Source: Chitinophagaceae bacterium (lineage in GTDB: Bacteria; Bacteroidota; Bacteroidia; Chitinophagales; UBA10324). Taken from it: 31,871 nt of DNA. Within the stretch, counting starts at the first letter, position 1. Every line of letters starts with the position of its first letter. Below the pieces are notes generated by a model that was given only the letters and a program-made list of their open reading frames with translations, did no database searches and was not told the DNA's origin. Location: contig JAHEZG010000006.1 in assembly GCA_023251195.1 (NCBI GenBank), forward strand, positions 1 to 31,871, in the 5' to 3' direction. The translations under genes and the position numbers were made by a program. Shown one piece after another: positions 23,973-31,871 of this stretch.

Positions 23973-25469
23973 TTACTTTATCAGTACGGCTTGTTCATTA
24001 TCAATTTCAACACTCTCTGTGTTGTGTAAAACAAAATGTTTCATCTTTTTATCTCCGTTGATGATTACCGAATCGAGATTCAATTTTTTTACATCGTCAA
24101 AAACCATTGCTGTTCTATAGTCAGATGACGCAATGCTGAGTTTAATGTTCTTCATTGTGAGTCCATCCATGTGTCGCACATAAAATCCCCACGCAGGCAA
24201 TTCGCCGAACATGGAGAACTCCGGATAGTCAGCTATTTTTTCCGGAACAAAATCCAATCGTGAGAGCGGCAAGTTTGCAAGACCAGAATTACCTCTTCCC
24301 GGATAATTGATTTCGATATTCTCAAGTGTAACATTTTCCACAGGGTGACCTGGAATGCCTGTGATTGATGAGGGAAAAGTGTTGTGAAAGAATGAAAGTT
24401 CCGGTCCGCGGATTTCATATTCTGAGTCGGGTCGGCCAAATGCTATGTCTACTTTCATATTTTTTATAGTGACATTTTTTAATACTCCGGCATCTCGAGT
24501 TTTGTTTCTGTCTCCCAACCGGATGAAGATTGCGTTGCCTGTATTCACTGCATTTACACCATCCACTAAAATGTTTTCAAGAACTCCACCATCCACACAT
24601 TCGATGGCAATGGCAGAACGGAAGGTGTCGTGGATTTTAATATTCGCTATTGTTACATTTTTAAATCCTCCGTGTGATACTGTTCCGAATTTAATTGCAC
24701 TGGCGCTTGAACGCACCGAACAATTTCCAATATAAATACTATCACAATAAAGAGTTGCGGATTGCGACTTCAAACAAATGCCATCATCAGCAGAATTGAT
24801 GATGCAATTAGTGATGCGAACATTGTGACAATCCTGAATGTCAATACCATCATTGTTCCAATACGCATCGCTGTTTACTGTAACACTGTCCAGAATAATA
24901 TTTGTGCACTGGTCGTAGGTCTGCACCCAGCATGCTGCATTCAAAAGTGTTACATTCTTCACTGCAATATTTTTACAATGAACAAACTCTATTAGTTGTG
25001 GTCGCACTAAATGTGATGGTCTTACTTCAACAAAATTGTAACTGGCACTATCGAGCTGCCCGATGTAAAAAAGACTGTCGATGTTGAGCGCTAAACGGCG
25101 ACCTTGTCCGTCTATTTTTCCTTTGCCTGTAATGGAAATATTATTTTGATTATCTGCAAGGATGAGAGATAACCATCTGTTTAGTTTGAAATAATTATCT
25201 CGGTTTGTGCTGCCGAGCAGAACTGCTTTTTCTTCTAAATGCAATTCAACATTTGATTTCAGTATGATGCTTCCTGTTAAAAATATTCCTTCAGGTATTA
25301 GCACACGACCGCCACCATTTTTATATGCAGCATCAATGGCTGATTGAATGGCAGATGTGTTCATTGTTTTTCCATCTGCCTTTGCACCATACCCGAGGAT
25401 GTTGTAATCCTTTGCATACAATGCATGTTGGCTCGTGAAAATGAGTAATAAAAGGAATGAGATTCGCAT
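23973..25469 (-). CDS. GH28-family-like right-handed beta-helix enzyme (polygalacturonase-like), secreted
   Basis: A 498-residue protein with a signal peptide (MRISFLLLLIFTSQHALYAK). It opens with NILGYGAKADGKTMNTSAIQSAIDAA and GGGRVLIPEGIFLTGSI, which are typical of pectin-degrading beta-helix enzymes. The GH28 acid residues seem present as NNDG (205-208) and SADDGICLKS (226-235, with Asp228 and Asp229). The usual GHG and RIK motifs are not clear: a SHGG at 265-268 is the nearest candidate. The repeated N-V-I/L-rung pattern runs from about 160 to 450. GH28 enzymes hydrolyse galacturonan or related uronic acid chains outside the cell or in the periplasm. The substrate here may differ from plain polygalacturonan. 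It is the first gene of a pair with the lipoprotein 9 bases downstream. Confidence 0.85.
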   Translation of the reverse strand: MRISFLLLLIFTSQHALYAKDYNILGYGAKADGKTMNTSAIQSAIDAAYKNGGGRVLIPEGIFLTGSIILKSNVELHLEEKAVLLGSTNRDNYFKLNRWLSLILADNQNNISITGKGKIDGQGRRLALNIDSLFYIGQLDSASYNFVEVRPSHLVRPQLIEFVHCKNIAVKNVTLLNAACWVQTYDQCTNIILDSVTVNSDAYWNNDGIDIQDCHNVRITNCIINSADDGICLKSQSATLYCDSIYIGNCSVRSSASAIKFGTVSHGGFKNVTIANIKIHDTFRSAIAIECVDGGVLENILVDGVNAVNTGNAIFIRLGDRNKTRDAGVLKNVTIKNMKVDIAFGRPDSEYEIRGPELSFFHNTFPSSITGIPGHPVENVTLENIEINYPGRGNSGLANLPLSRLDFVPEKIADYPEFSMFGELPAWGFYVRHMDGLTMKNIKLSIASSDYRTAMVFDDVKKLNLDSVIINGDKKMKHFVLHNTESVEIDNEQAVLIK

Positions 25470-25842
25470 TTAAGTGACGAAAGTAAATTTGTTTTGCGAT
25501 GCTGTCATTTTCTTTTGCAATTGTTTATTGCTTCAACTTTTCTTTTTTGCGTTTGATTGCGCTGGTTAGCTTATTCAATTTATATATGTGCTAAAGCAAA
25601 GAAATTTTGCAAAATAAATAGTGCTTTTCATCCTTTTTTTCTACATGCATTCACAAATCTTCAATTTCAAGTCAAACAGGATTGCTCCTATTATGTTTTT
25701 TGCAAACAAGGAATCCGCAAATCTTGGATTTCGCTCTGAGCGTATTTATCTCGTGCGTACTGCTCATACTATTTTGCAGCCTGATTACAAGCAGAGGAGA
25801 AAGCAGATGGTTAGCCGCAGAATCCTTTTGATAATTGTTTGA
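25470..25842. other. Non-coding AT-rich region upstream of the GH28-like gene
   Basis: About 370 bases with only short frames of biased composition (rich in Phe, Ser, Lys), which look like chance. The last 30 bases (GGTTAGCCGCAGAATCC, then GTTTGAGAGAAAAT) already resemble the repeat array that follows, so the array has a decayed edge here. The upstream signals of the GH28-like gene lie at its left end. Confidence 0.5.
25478..25485 (-). promoter_or_regulatory. Weak candidate -7 element of the GH28-like gene pair
   Basis: On the minus strand this reads TACTTTCG, one mismatch to TAnnTTTG, but it lies only 8 bases before the ATG at 25469. If used, the leader would be nearly absent. Confidence 0.22.
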
Positions 25843-26588
25843 GAGAAAATATAATAGCAACAAAAGCAACTTAACCGCAGAGGCGAAAAGATGCAGAGAA
25901 AAAACTTTCTTTTTTATCAAACTCTCTCTCTTGCTAAAGAGAGAGTGGATGCGAAACCGCTCTGAATGTTTGTTGAGCGTGAGAGAGTTTTTTTTGCAGG
26001 GGCAGCGGGTGGTTATATTTATTTGTGAGAAAATGGAATAGCAACAATACTTAACCGTAGAGGCGCAAAGCCGCAGATGGAACATCCCGATGTATTCGTC
26101 GGGAGAAAAAAAACTTTCTTGTTTATCAAACTCTCTCTCTTGCTAAAGAGAGAGTGGATGCGAAACCACTCTGAATGTTTGTTGAGAGTGAGAGAGTTTT
26201 TTTTGCAGGGGCAGCGGGTGGTTATATTTATTTGAGAGAAAATGGAACAGCAACAATACTTAACCACAGAGACGCAAAGCCGCAGATGGAACATCCCGAT
26301 GTATTCGTCGGGAGAAAAAATACTTTCTTGTTTATCAAACTCTCTCTCTTGCTAAAGAGAGAGTGGATGCGAAACCACTCTGAATGTTTGTTGATGGTGA
26401 GAGAGTTTTTTTTGCAGGGGCAGCGGCTGGTTATATTTGTTTGAGAGAAAATGGAATAGCAACAAAAGCAACTTAACCGTAGAGGCGCATGTCGCAGAGA
26501 AAAAAATCACACCAATCATTTAATCACACAAATCACAGTTCAGACAATTGCAGGGGCAGCGGGTGGTTATTTTTGTTTGAGAGAAAAT
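25843..26588. repeat. Composite tandem repeat array, four units of 184, 209, 209 and 136 bases
   Basis: Units start at GAGAAAAT at 25843, 26027, 26236, 26445 and a fifth partial at 26581. Each unit has up to four modules. Module A has ACTTAACCG-AGAGGCGCAAAG. Module B is a hairpin TCCCGA-8 bases-TCGGGA (26085-26104 and 26294-26313) and is missing in units 1 and 4. Module C is a CT/AG hairpin (CTCTCTCTT-GCTA-AAGAGAGAG, 25924-25945 and copies) with GTGGATGCGAAACC. Module D is GCAGGGGCAGCGG-TGGTTAT. Unit 4 replaces B and C with AATCACACCAATCATT and a similar motif. Units 2 and 3 are nearly identical. No coding or CRISPR structure is present. It lies between the 3' end of the SBBP gene and the upstream side of the GH28-like gene. 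Confidence 0.85.
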
Positions 26589-26613
26589 CGAACAGCAGAA
26601 AAAAGAAAAACTC

Positions 26614-28329
26614 TTAATGCATCACAACAATCTTTCTTACTTCAGGAATAAACTGATTGATGTTAATGGAAGTTTGTTGAAGTTTGAAATAGTAAATCCC
26701 AGAACTTAAATCTGGTAATAAAATATTCTGTTGATTGAATCCTGATTTTATTTCTGTTGTTTTTTGCAAAACAATATTTCCAATTGCATCAGTGATTTCT
26801 ATTTTCATTTTGCAAGGTGATGATGAAGTAAAAGTGAAACTGATATTTGATGAAGTTGGATTTGGATAAATATTTAAGGATTCATTCACATTTATTTCAT
26901 TCGCAATTTCAGGATTGTTTTCACAAGAAAATTTTGCAGTGAAAATATTTTCTGTTAAACCAATTCCGCCTGTAAATAATGTATCGCTTCCAACAGGAAA
27001 TGGACTTGGAATAAAATCTCCATGCACATAAGCATTTCCAAAATCATCTGTAGCAACTCTTATAAAATCATCTCCCCCACTGATTAAAGTTGAAGAGCAT
27101 AAAACTCCACCATCTGGATTAAATTTAATGATGAACATAGGATCCAATGCACTGCTATCAGGGAAGGGTATTACTAATGAATCAATAATAAAAGAATCAT
27201 GTGGTGACAAGATTAAGGAATCAAAACTTGAAGGGGAAAATCCTCCTGCCAAATAAATATTATTATAATTATCAGTTGCTAATCCAAAGCCAACATCTCC
27301 ACTTAAACACATTCCACTTTTCGCCCATAATACATTGCCTGAGGTATCATATTTTGCAATAAATAAATCATCATTGGTAGATGAATTAATAAGTTGGTAA
27401 TTATCAAAACTCAAATTTCCTTTAAACGAACCTGTTAGTATACAATTTCCAAAATTGTCAATTGTTAAATCTTCAGGATTGTCAGTTGAACTTCCTGGCG
27501 GTGTTTTTACCCAAATTAGATTTCCATTCTTATCATACTTAGCTAAAAAAATATCTGAAGCCCAAGTACAAAAAATAGTATCTGTTCCAAATATTATATA
27601 AGCACACGAATATCCTCCGGCTAAATAAATATTATTAAAATGATCTGTTTTTACATCCATTCCAGAACTTCCTAAATATCCTCCTGCAGATTGAACCCAA
27701 ATTGCATTCCCAAGCGAATCAAATTTTATCAAAAAAACATTTGGATGAGGACTTCCATAATAATTTGAGTTGTATAAAATGAACTGATCAATAATTAAAG
27801 AATCAGATCCGAAATCTCCAGTGACAATAACATTGTTTTCATCATCAGTAGTAATACCCATCGCATGATCACCTCCAAAACTTTTTGTCCATACAATAGA
27901 GCCCAAGGAATTATATTTCACTATAAAAAAATCTTCGGAATTATTTTGGAATAATGTATCCGAACCAAAAGATAGGTAAGGTGAATTAAAGAAACCACAC
28001 AAATAAATATTTCCTGAATTATCAATTTCAATGCTTTGAGAATAATCTTCGACCGAACCAACTCCTGCTCTTGCCCAAAGAACATTTCCATTTGCATCAT
28101 ACTTGACAATATAAATATCATCTAGACCTGAATTATAAAGGGTATCTGTTCCAAAGATTATAGTTGAAGAATAAAATGCCCCTGTAACAACAGTATTTCC
28201 ATTTGCATCCGAAGCAATATCAAAGCCTTCATCCGGTCCTTCTCCATAACCATTTTTTCCCCACAACCAATTTTGTGCATTGGATTCGGCTGAAATAAAA
28301 ATTAATAATAGAAGAAAAAAAAATTTCAT
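26614..28329 (-). CDS. SBBP-repeat beta-propeller protein with T9SS type A sorting tail
   Basis: A 571-residue secreted protein, taking the ATG at 28329, which gives a classic signal peptide (MKFFFLLLLIFISAESNAQ). A longer frame to a TTG at 28383 has no such support and touches mfd. From about residue 30 to 470 it shows SBBP (seven-bladed propeller) repeats: patterns such as IYLCGFF-S-YLSFGSDTL and DIYIVKYDANGNVLWAR recur about eight times, with SG-IYL-G and FIAKYD-SGNVLW elements. The last 80 or so residues form a T9SS type A tail (LNIYPNPTSSNISF, then SSGIYYFKLQQ and KIVVMH). It is thus exported by the type IX system. Propellers of this kind usually bind ligands, and no catalytic residue was identified. 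It is 50 bases downstream of the mfd stop, with the repeat array after its own stop. Confidence 0.9.
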   Translation of the reverse strand: MKFFFLLLLIFISAESNAQNWLWGKNGYGEGPDEGFDIASDANGNTVVTGAFYSSTIIFGTDTLYNSGLDDIYIVKYDANGNVLWARAGVGSVEDYSQSIEIDNSGNIYLCGFFNSPYLSFGSDTLFQNNSEDFFIVKYNSLGSIVWTKSFGGDHAMGITTDDENNVIVTGDFGSDSLIIDQFILYNSNYYGSPHPNVFLIKFDSLGNAIWVQSAGGYLGSSGMDVKTDHFNNIYLAGGYSCAYIIFGTDTIFCTWASDIFLAKYDKNGNLIWVKTPPGSSTDNPEDLTIDNFGNCILTGSFKGNLSFDNYQLINSSTNDDLFIAKYDTSGNVLWAKSGMCLSGDVGFGLATDNYNNIYLAGGFSPSSFDSLILSPHDSFIIDSLVIPFPDSSALDPMFIIKFNPDGGVLCSSTLISGGDDFIRVATDDFGNAYVHGDFIPSPFPVGSDTLFTGGIGLTENIFTAKFSCENNPEIANEINVNESLNIYPNPTSSNISFTFTSSSPCKMKIEITDAIGNIVLQKTTEIKSGFNQQNILLPDLSSGIYYFKLQQTSININQFIPEVRKIVVMH

Positions 28330-28379
28330 TGATGCGAAATATTTCGTTCGGATAAAGATATAAGAATGAAATTGAAATC

Positions 28380-31300
28380 TCAACTCACCGCAACTTCAAA
28401 TTCTATTATCTGTTTCAACAAAAGAATTGCTTCGCTTAACGAGCGAACGGATTGCAGGGTGAGTATTAAATTTTTTTCGGTTTGCTTGAGCGCGCATTTG
28501 TTCGGGTGGTGCTGTATGTAGCCGATGATGCGCGTGAATGTTTCGGTCTGGTAAAATGCGGAGTCCTGGTTTTCGAGGAAGAAACATTTTACGATGCCGC
28601 GGCGCTGCACAATTTTTTCGAAGCCGAGTTGCTTCGCCAGTTTGCGCAACCGGATACCATCGAATAATTCTTCGACCTGCACGGGCACGGGACCAAAACG
28701 GTCGGTGAGGCGCTGGCGGTATTTTTCGATGGCTGCTTCGTCGCCGAGTTCATCCAACTCGCGGTAGAGAATGAGGCGCTCTGCCACGCTGCTCACATAT
28801 TCGTCGGGTATGTGCATCTCCACATCGGTGTCAATGGTGCAGTCGCGCACAAAATTTTCTTCGCGCGTTATTTCGTCTTTGAACAAATCTTTGAAATCGG
28901 TTTCTTTCAGTTCGCAGATGGCTTCGTCGAGAATTTTGTGATAAGTATCGTAACCGATTTCGGAAATAAATCCGCTCTGCTCGCCGCCGAGAATATCGCC
29001 GGCACCGCGAATGTCCATGTCGCGCATTGCCACCTGGAAACCGCCGCCGAGTTCGCTGAACTCTTCAATGGTGGTGAGCCGCTTGCGCGCTTCCTGCGTG
29101 AGTGTGCTGAGCGGCGGCGTGATGAGATAACAAAATGCTTTGCGGTTGCTGCGACCCACGCGCCCGCGCAACTGGTGCAAATCGCTGAGACCGAAATTCT
29201 GCGCATCGTGAATGATGATGGTGTTGGCATTCGGAATATCGAGACCTGACTCCACAATGTTGGTGCTCATGAGCACATCGTAACGGCGCTCGATAAAGCC
29301 GAGCATCACTTCTTCGAGTTGATGACCTTCCATTTGTCCGTGCGCCATGCCCACATCCACATCGGGACAAATTTCTTTTATCTTGAGTGTGAGTTCGGCA
29401 ATGTCTTTCACGCGGTTGTGTACGAAAAAAACCTGACCGCCGCGATACACTTCGTACTGAATAATTTCTTTCAGTTGTTCGGGGTCGAACGGCATGAGTT
29501 CGGTTTCGATGGGCTGACGATTAGGCGGCGGCGTGTTGATGATGCTTAAATCGCGCGCGCCCATGAGCGAGAACTGCATGGTGCGCGGAATGGGTGTGGC
29601 AGTGAGTGTGAGCGTATCAACATTGGCGCGGAACTGCCGCAGTTTTTCTTTGGTGGTGACTCCGAATTTTTGTTCTTCGTCCACAATGAGCAAGCCGAGG
29701 TCTTTAAATTTTACTTTGCTGCTCGTGATGGCGTGTGTGCCGATGAGGATATCAATTTTTCCTTCTGCTAATTTTTGTAAAGTTTCTTTCTGCTCCTTCG
29801 CCGATTTAAACCGGTTGATGTAATCAACTGTTACAGGAAATTCTTTCAAGCGCTCGCTGAAAGTTTTGTAATGCTGCAACGCGAGAATAGTTGTGGGCAC
29901 CAGCACGCCAACTTGTTTTCCATCAATCACGGCTTTGAATGCGGCGCGAATGGCGACTTCGGTTTTTCCGAAACCAACATCGCCGCACACGAGGCGGTCC
30001 ATTGGTGTTTGGTTTTGCATGTCGCGCTTTACATCGTTAATGGCTTTTAGCTGGTCGGGTGTGTCTTCGTAAATGAAACTTGCTTCGAGTTCATTCTGCA
30101 TGTAATTATCTGCGCTGTATGCAAAGCCCTTACTCGCTTTTCGTTTTGCATAGAGTTGAATCAAATCTTTTGCAATGTCTTTTACTTTGGTTTTTGTTTT
30201 TCGCTTCAGCGCTTCCCATGCATCGCTACCGAGTTTGTTGATGCGCGGCGGAGTTCCTTCCTTGCCAACGAACTTCGAAATTTTGTGCAGCGAGTTAATG
30301 CTCACATACAATAAATCGTTGTCGCGATAAATAATTCGCACGGCTTCCTGCACTTGTCCGTTCACATCAATTTTTTCGAGACCGCTGTAAGTGCCGACTC
30401 CGTGGTCAATGTGCGTGACGAAATCGCCGGGTTTTAATTCGCGCAGCAACTTGAGTGAGATGGCTTTGCTGGAAGAAAATCCCTGCTTGAGTTGGTAACG
30501 ATGGTAGCGTTCGAACACCTGGTGGTCGGTGTAACAGGCGAGTTTTAATTCGCGGTCAATGAATCCTTCGTGAATAGAAATGTAAATCGGAACGAATGGA
30601 ACATCCGCTTTTAAATCGTGAAAGATGTGCTCGAAGCGCTCGACCTGTTTTTGATTATCAGAAAATAAAAGCAATTGGTATTTTTCTTCGTGCTCTTTTT
30701 TCCAGGTTGAAATGAGCAGGTTGAAATTTTTATTGAAGGAAGGTTGCGGAGCGAAATCGAATTTGATTTCATCTTCTGTTCGGAAATAAAATTGTTTGCC
30801 GAACTCAACGATGGAAAATTTTTTCAGGTCGGAAAGAAATGCTTCGGAGTTTTCGAAATTTTGTTCGGGAGGATTTTTCAGGTAAGAGTTTTTCTCATCT
30901 TTATTCAATCCGAGTTTTTGTAATTGCTCCAATAAATCAGTAGCGAATTCCCAGCACTCTTTCAGTTTATCGGAAATGAACCGAACATCTTTTGCCCACA
31001 CAATTGTTTCAGCAGAAATAAAATCGAAGAGCGAAGTTTTTTCTTCCAGTCCAAACTGCGTTTGAATATTCGGAACAATAGTGACCTGCGAAATTTTTCG
31101 TTGCGACAATTGTGTAACAGGGTCGAACAAACGAATGCTCTCGACATCGCTTCCGAATAATTCGAAACGATAAGGCAAATCATTTCCAAACGAAAACACA
31201 TCTACAATGCCACCACGAATACTGAACTGCCCCGGCTCGTAAACAAAATCAACGCGGTCGAAACCATAATTCACCAGCACATCGGTGACAAAATCAATAT

Positions 31301-31760
31301 CCAGTTTCTCGTTGATGCGAATGAGCAGTGTGCTTTTTTTCAGTGCGCTGGTGTTCACGACTTTTTCGAACAACGCTTCGGGATAGGTGACGATGATTTC
31401 GTTCTTCGTCGGGCTGTTCACCACACGGTTCAATACCTCAGTGCGCAGTTGAATGTTGTGCGAGTTGAGTTCCTGCAATCGCGCAGGTTTCTTGAATGAA
31501 TCAGGGAAAAATAAAATTTCCTTTTTCTCAATCAGATTCTGCAAATCGTTTTGAAAGTATGCCGCTTCTTCCTTGTCGTTGAAGATAAAAAGGTGTGGTT
31601 TATTCAGTTGTTTGAAAACTCCCGCGGCAATAAAGGCATGAGAAGAACCCACCAATCCCTGCAAGTGCAGTGTTGTTTGCGTTTGCGGTTTTAGTTTTTC
31701 AGCTATGTGCTGAACCTTCGGGTGTAAGTTGTAGGCATCTTGTACTGCCTGCAAATTCAT
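28380..31760 (-). CDS. mfd: Transcription-repair coupling factor Mfd
   Basis: An 1126-residue ATP-dependent translocase that removes stalled RNA polymerase at DNA damage and recruits UvrA. In order: UvrB-like N-terminal modules (FSIRGGIVDVFSFG), an RNA polymerase-interacting CarD-like domain (LKPGDFVTHIDHGVGTYSGL, about 440-505), and the helicase core. In the core the Walker A is GDVGFGKT at 593-600, DEEQ is the DEAD-box variant, TATPIPRTMQFSLMG is motif III and QLRGRVGRS is motif VI. The C-terminal TRCF domain (YRELDELGDEAAIEKYRQRL) follows. The ATG at 31760 is preferred: the longer frame to 31799 starts with TTG and adds only 13 residues of poor family fit. All key ATPase motifs are intact and the length is normal. 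The DNA here is richer in G+C than the T9SS genes nearby. Confidence 0.96.
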   Translation of the reverse strand: MNLQAVQDAYNLHPKVQHIAEKLKPQTQTTLHLQGLVGSSHAFIAAGVFKQLNKPHLFIFNDKEEAAYFQNDLQNLIEKKEILFFPDSFKKPARLQELNSHNIQLRTEVLNRVVNSPTKNEIIVTYPEALFEKVVNTSALKKSTLLIRINEKLDIDFVTDVLVNYGFDRVDFVYEPGQFSIRGGIVDVFSFGNDLPYRFELFGSDVESIRLFDPVTQLSQRKISQVTIVPNIQTQFGLEEKTSLFDFISAETIVWAKDVRFISDKLKECWEFATDLLEQLQKLGLNKDEKNSYLKNPPEQNFENSEAFLSDLKKFSIVEFGKQFYFRTEDEIKFDFAPQPSFNKNFNLLISTWKKEHEEKYQLLLFSDNQKQVERFEHIFHDLKADVPFVPIYISIHEGFIDRELKLACYTDHQVFERYHRYQLKQGFSSSKAISLKLLRELKPGDFVTHIDHGVGTYSGLEKIDVNGQVQEAVRIIYRDNDLLYVSINSLHKISKFVGKEGTPPRINKLGSDAWEALKRKTKTKVKDIAKDLIQLYAKRKASKGFAYSADNYMQNELEASFIYEDTPDQLKAINDVKRDMQNQTPMDRLVCGDVGFGKTEVAIRAAFKAVIDGKQVGVLVPTTILALQHYKTFSERLKEFPVTVDYINRFKSAKEQKETLQKLAEGKIDILIGTHAITSSKVKFKDLGLLIVDEEQKFGVTTKEKLRQFRANVDTLTLTATPIPRTMQFSLMGARDLSIINTPPPNRQPIETELMPFDPEQLKEIIQYEVYRGGQVFFVHNRVKDIAELTLKIKEICPDVDVGMAHGQMEGHQLEEVMLGFIERRYDVLMSTNIVESGLDIPNANTIIIHDAQNFGLSDLHQLRGRVGRSNRKAFCYLITPPLSTLTQEARKRLTTIEEFSELGGGFQVAMRDMDIRGAGDILGGEQSGFISEIGYDTYHKILDEAICELKETDFKDLFKDEITREENFVRDCTIDTDVEMHIPDEYVSSVAERLILYRELDELGDEAAIEKYRQRLTDRFGPVPVQVEELFDGIRLRKLAKQLGFEKIVQRRGIVKCFFLENQDSAFYQTETFTRIIGYIQHHPNKCALKQTEKNLILTLQSVRSLSEAILLLKQIIEFEVAVS

Positions 31761-31766
31761 AGGGGG

Positions 31767-31774
31767 CAATAATA
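31767..31774 (-). promoter_or_regulatory. Possible -7 element of mfd
   Basis: On the minus strand this reads TATTATTG followed by C, one mismatch to TAnnTTTG. Its near end is only 6 bases from the mfd ATG, so a transcript starting from it would be nearly leaderless. Low confidence. Confidence 0.25.
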
Positions 31775-31833
31775 CAATTTGGAATGACGAGCAGGTCAAT
31801 TAGTTTTATACTTTGATAAACTTAATCACTCTA

Positions 31834-31871
31834 ATGAGAAAATTATTTATCATAATATTTTTTATTCATGT
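31834..31871 (+). CDS. N-terminal fragment of a secreted or membrane protein, cut by window edge
   Basis: An ATG at 31834 opens a frame reading MRKLFIIIFFIH to the window edge, with a positive start and a hydrophobic core, as in a signal peptide. It is divergent from mfd. A near-consensus box (TATACTTTG, 31807-31815, one base longer than TAnnTTTG) lies 18 bases upstream. Too short to identify. Confidence 0.5.
   Translation, partial: MRKLFIIIFFIH

Noticed and set aside
25672..26085. 137-residue open frame on the minus strand, and a similar 91-residue frame at 26019-26294
   Set aside because: Both lie within the tandem repeat array and repeat each other because the DNA repeats. Composition is low-complexity and there is no independent support.
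25843..26588. CRISPR array
   Set aside because: Units are about 136-209 bases and nearly identical through most of their length. There are no short equal repeats with unique spacers and no cas genes.
28330..28383. Upstream TTG start for the SBBP protein
   Set aside because: It adds 18 residues before a perfect signal peptide and touches the mfd stop. The ATG at 28329 is far better.
28812..29249. 145-residue frame antisense to mfd, with other overlapping frames at 28907-29257 and 29065-29370
   Set aside because: All are in the G+C-rich coding DNA of mfd, where open antisense frames arise easily. No family features.
31761..31799. Upstream TTG start for Mfd
   Set aside because: It adds 13 residues that do not resemble Mfd N-termini; an ATG at 31760 is available.

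Overview
The window reads as a chromosomal segment of a member of the Bacteroidota, probably an environmental Chitinophagales/Cytophagales-like lineage. Support comes from an Alternative Complex III (act) operon, several proteins with type IX secretion (T9SS) type A C-terminal sorting tails and SprB repeats, an atpD-atpC pair with a very short epsilon subunit, AT-rich DNA, weak Shine-Dalgarno signals, and -7 promoter elements of the Bacteroidota form TAnnTTTG. No phage, transposase, integrase or CRISPR array was seen.

Layout. 1-5809 (minus): actA-actB-actC, the core of a quinol:electron-acceptor oxidoreductase; actC runs off the left edge. 6152-7321 (plus): a lipoprotein of unknown function. 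7382-10831 (minus) and 14282-17957 (plus): two tandem pairs of paralogous T9SS-secreted surface proteins pointing away from each other. They share an N-terminal module and a sorting tail but differ in the middle. Between the pairs lie an orphan HigA-type antitoxin, an unusual alkaline phosphatase superfamily/TPR/sulfotransferase fusion, a small acidic/basic protein, and an inverted-repeat element. 18031-19826 (minus): atpD-atpC ending in a strong terminator. 20034-20106: tRNA-Lys(CUU). 20353-22931 (plus): a sugar-porter MFS transporter translationally coupled to a membrane-anchored pentapeptide-repeat protein. 22974-25469 (minus): a GH28-like beta-helix enzyme and an unknown lipoprotein. 25470-26613: non-coding DNA with a composite tandem repeat array. 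26614-28329 (minus): an SBBP beta-propeller T9SS protein. 28380-31760 (minus): mfd. 31834 onward (plus): the first codons of a secreted or membrane protein.

How the genes work together. The act and atp genes are respiratory housekeeping (quinol oxidation and ATP synthesis) and mfd is DNA repair. The accessory content concerns the cell surface and carbohydrate use: five T9SS cargo proteins, two lipoproteins, a pectinase-like enzyme, a sugar importer, and a possible sulfate/phosphate-modifying fusion enzyme. The most notable parts are the four-member surface protein family with recent sequence homogenisation between two members, the three-domain fusion enzyme, the coupled transporter/pentapeptide pair, and the composite tandem repeat array. 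No wholly new defence or mobile system could be supported.
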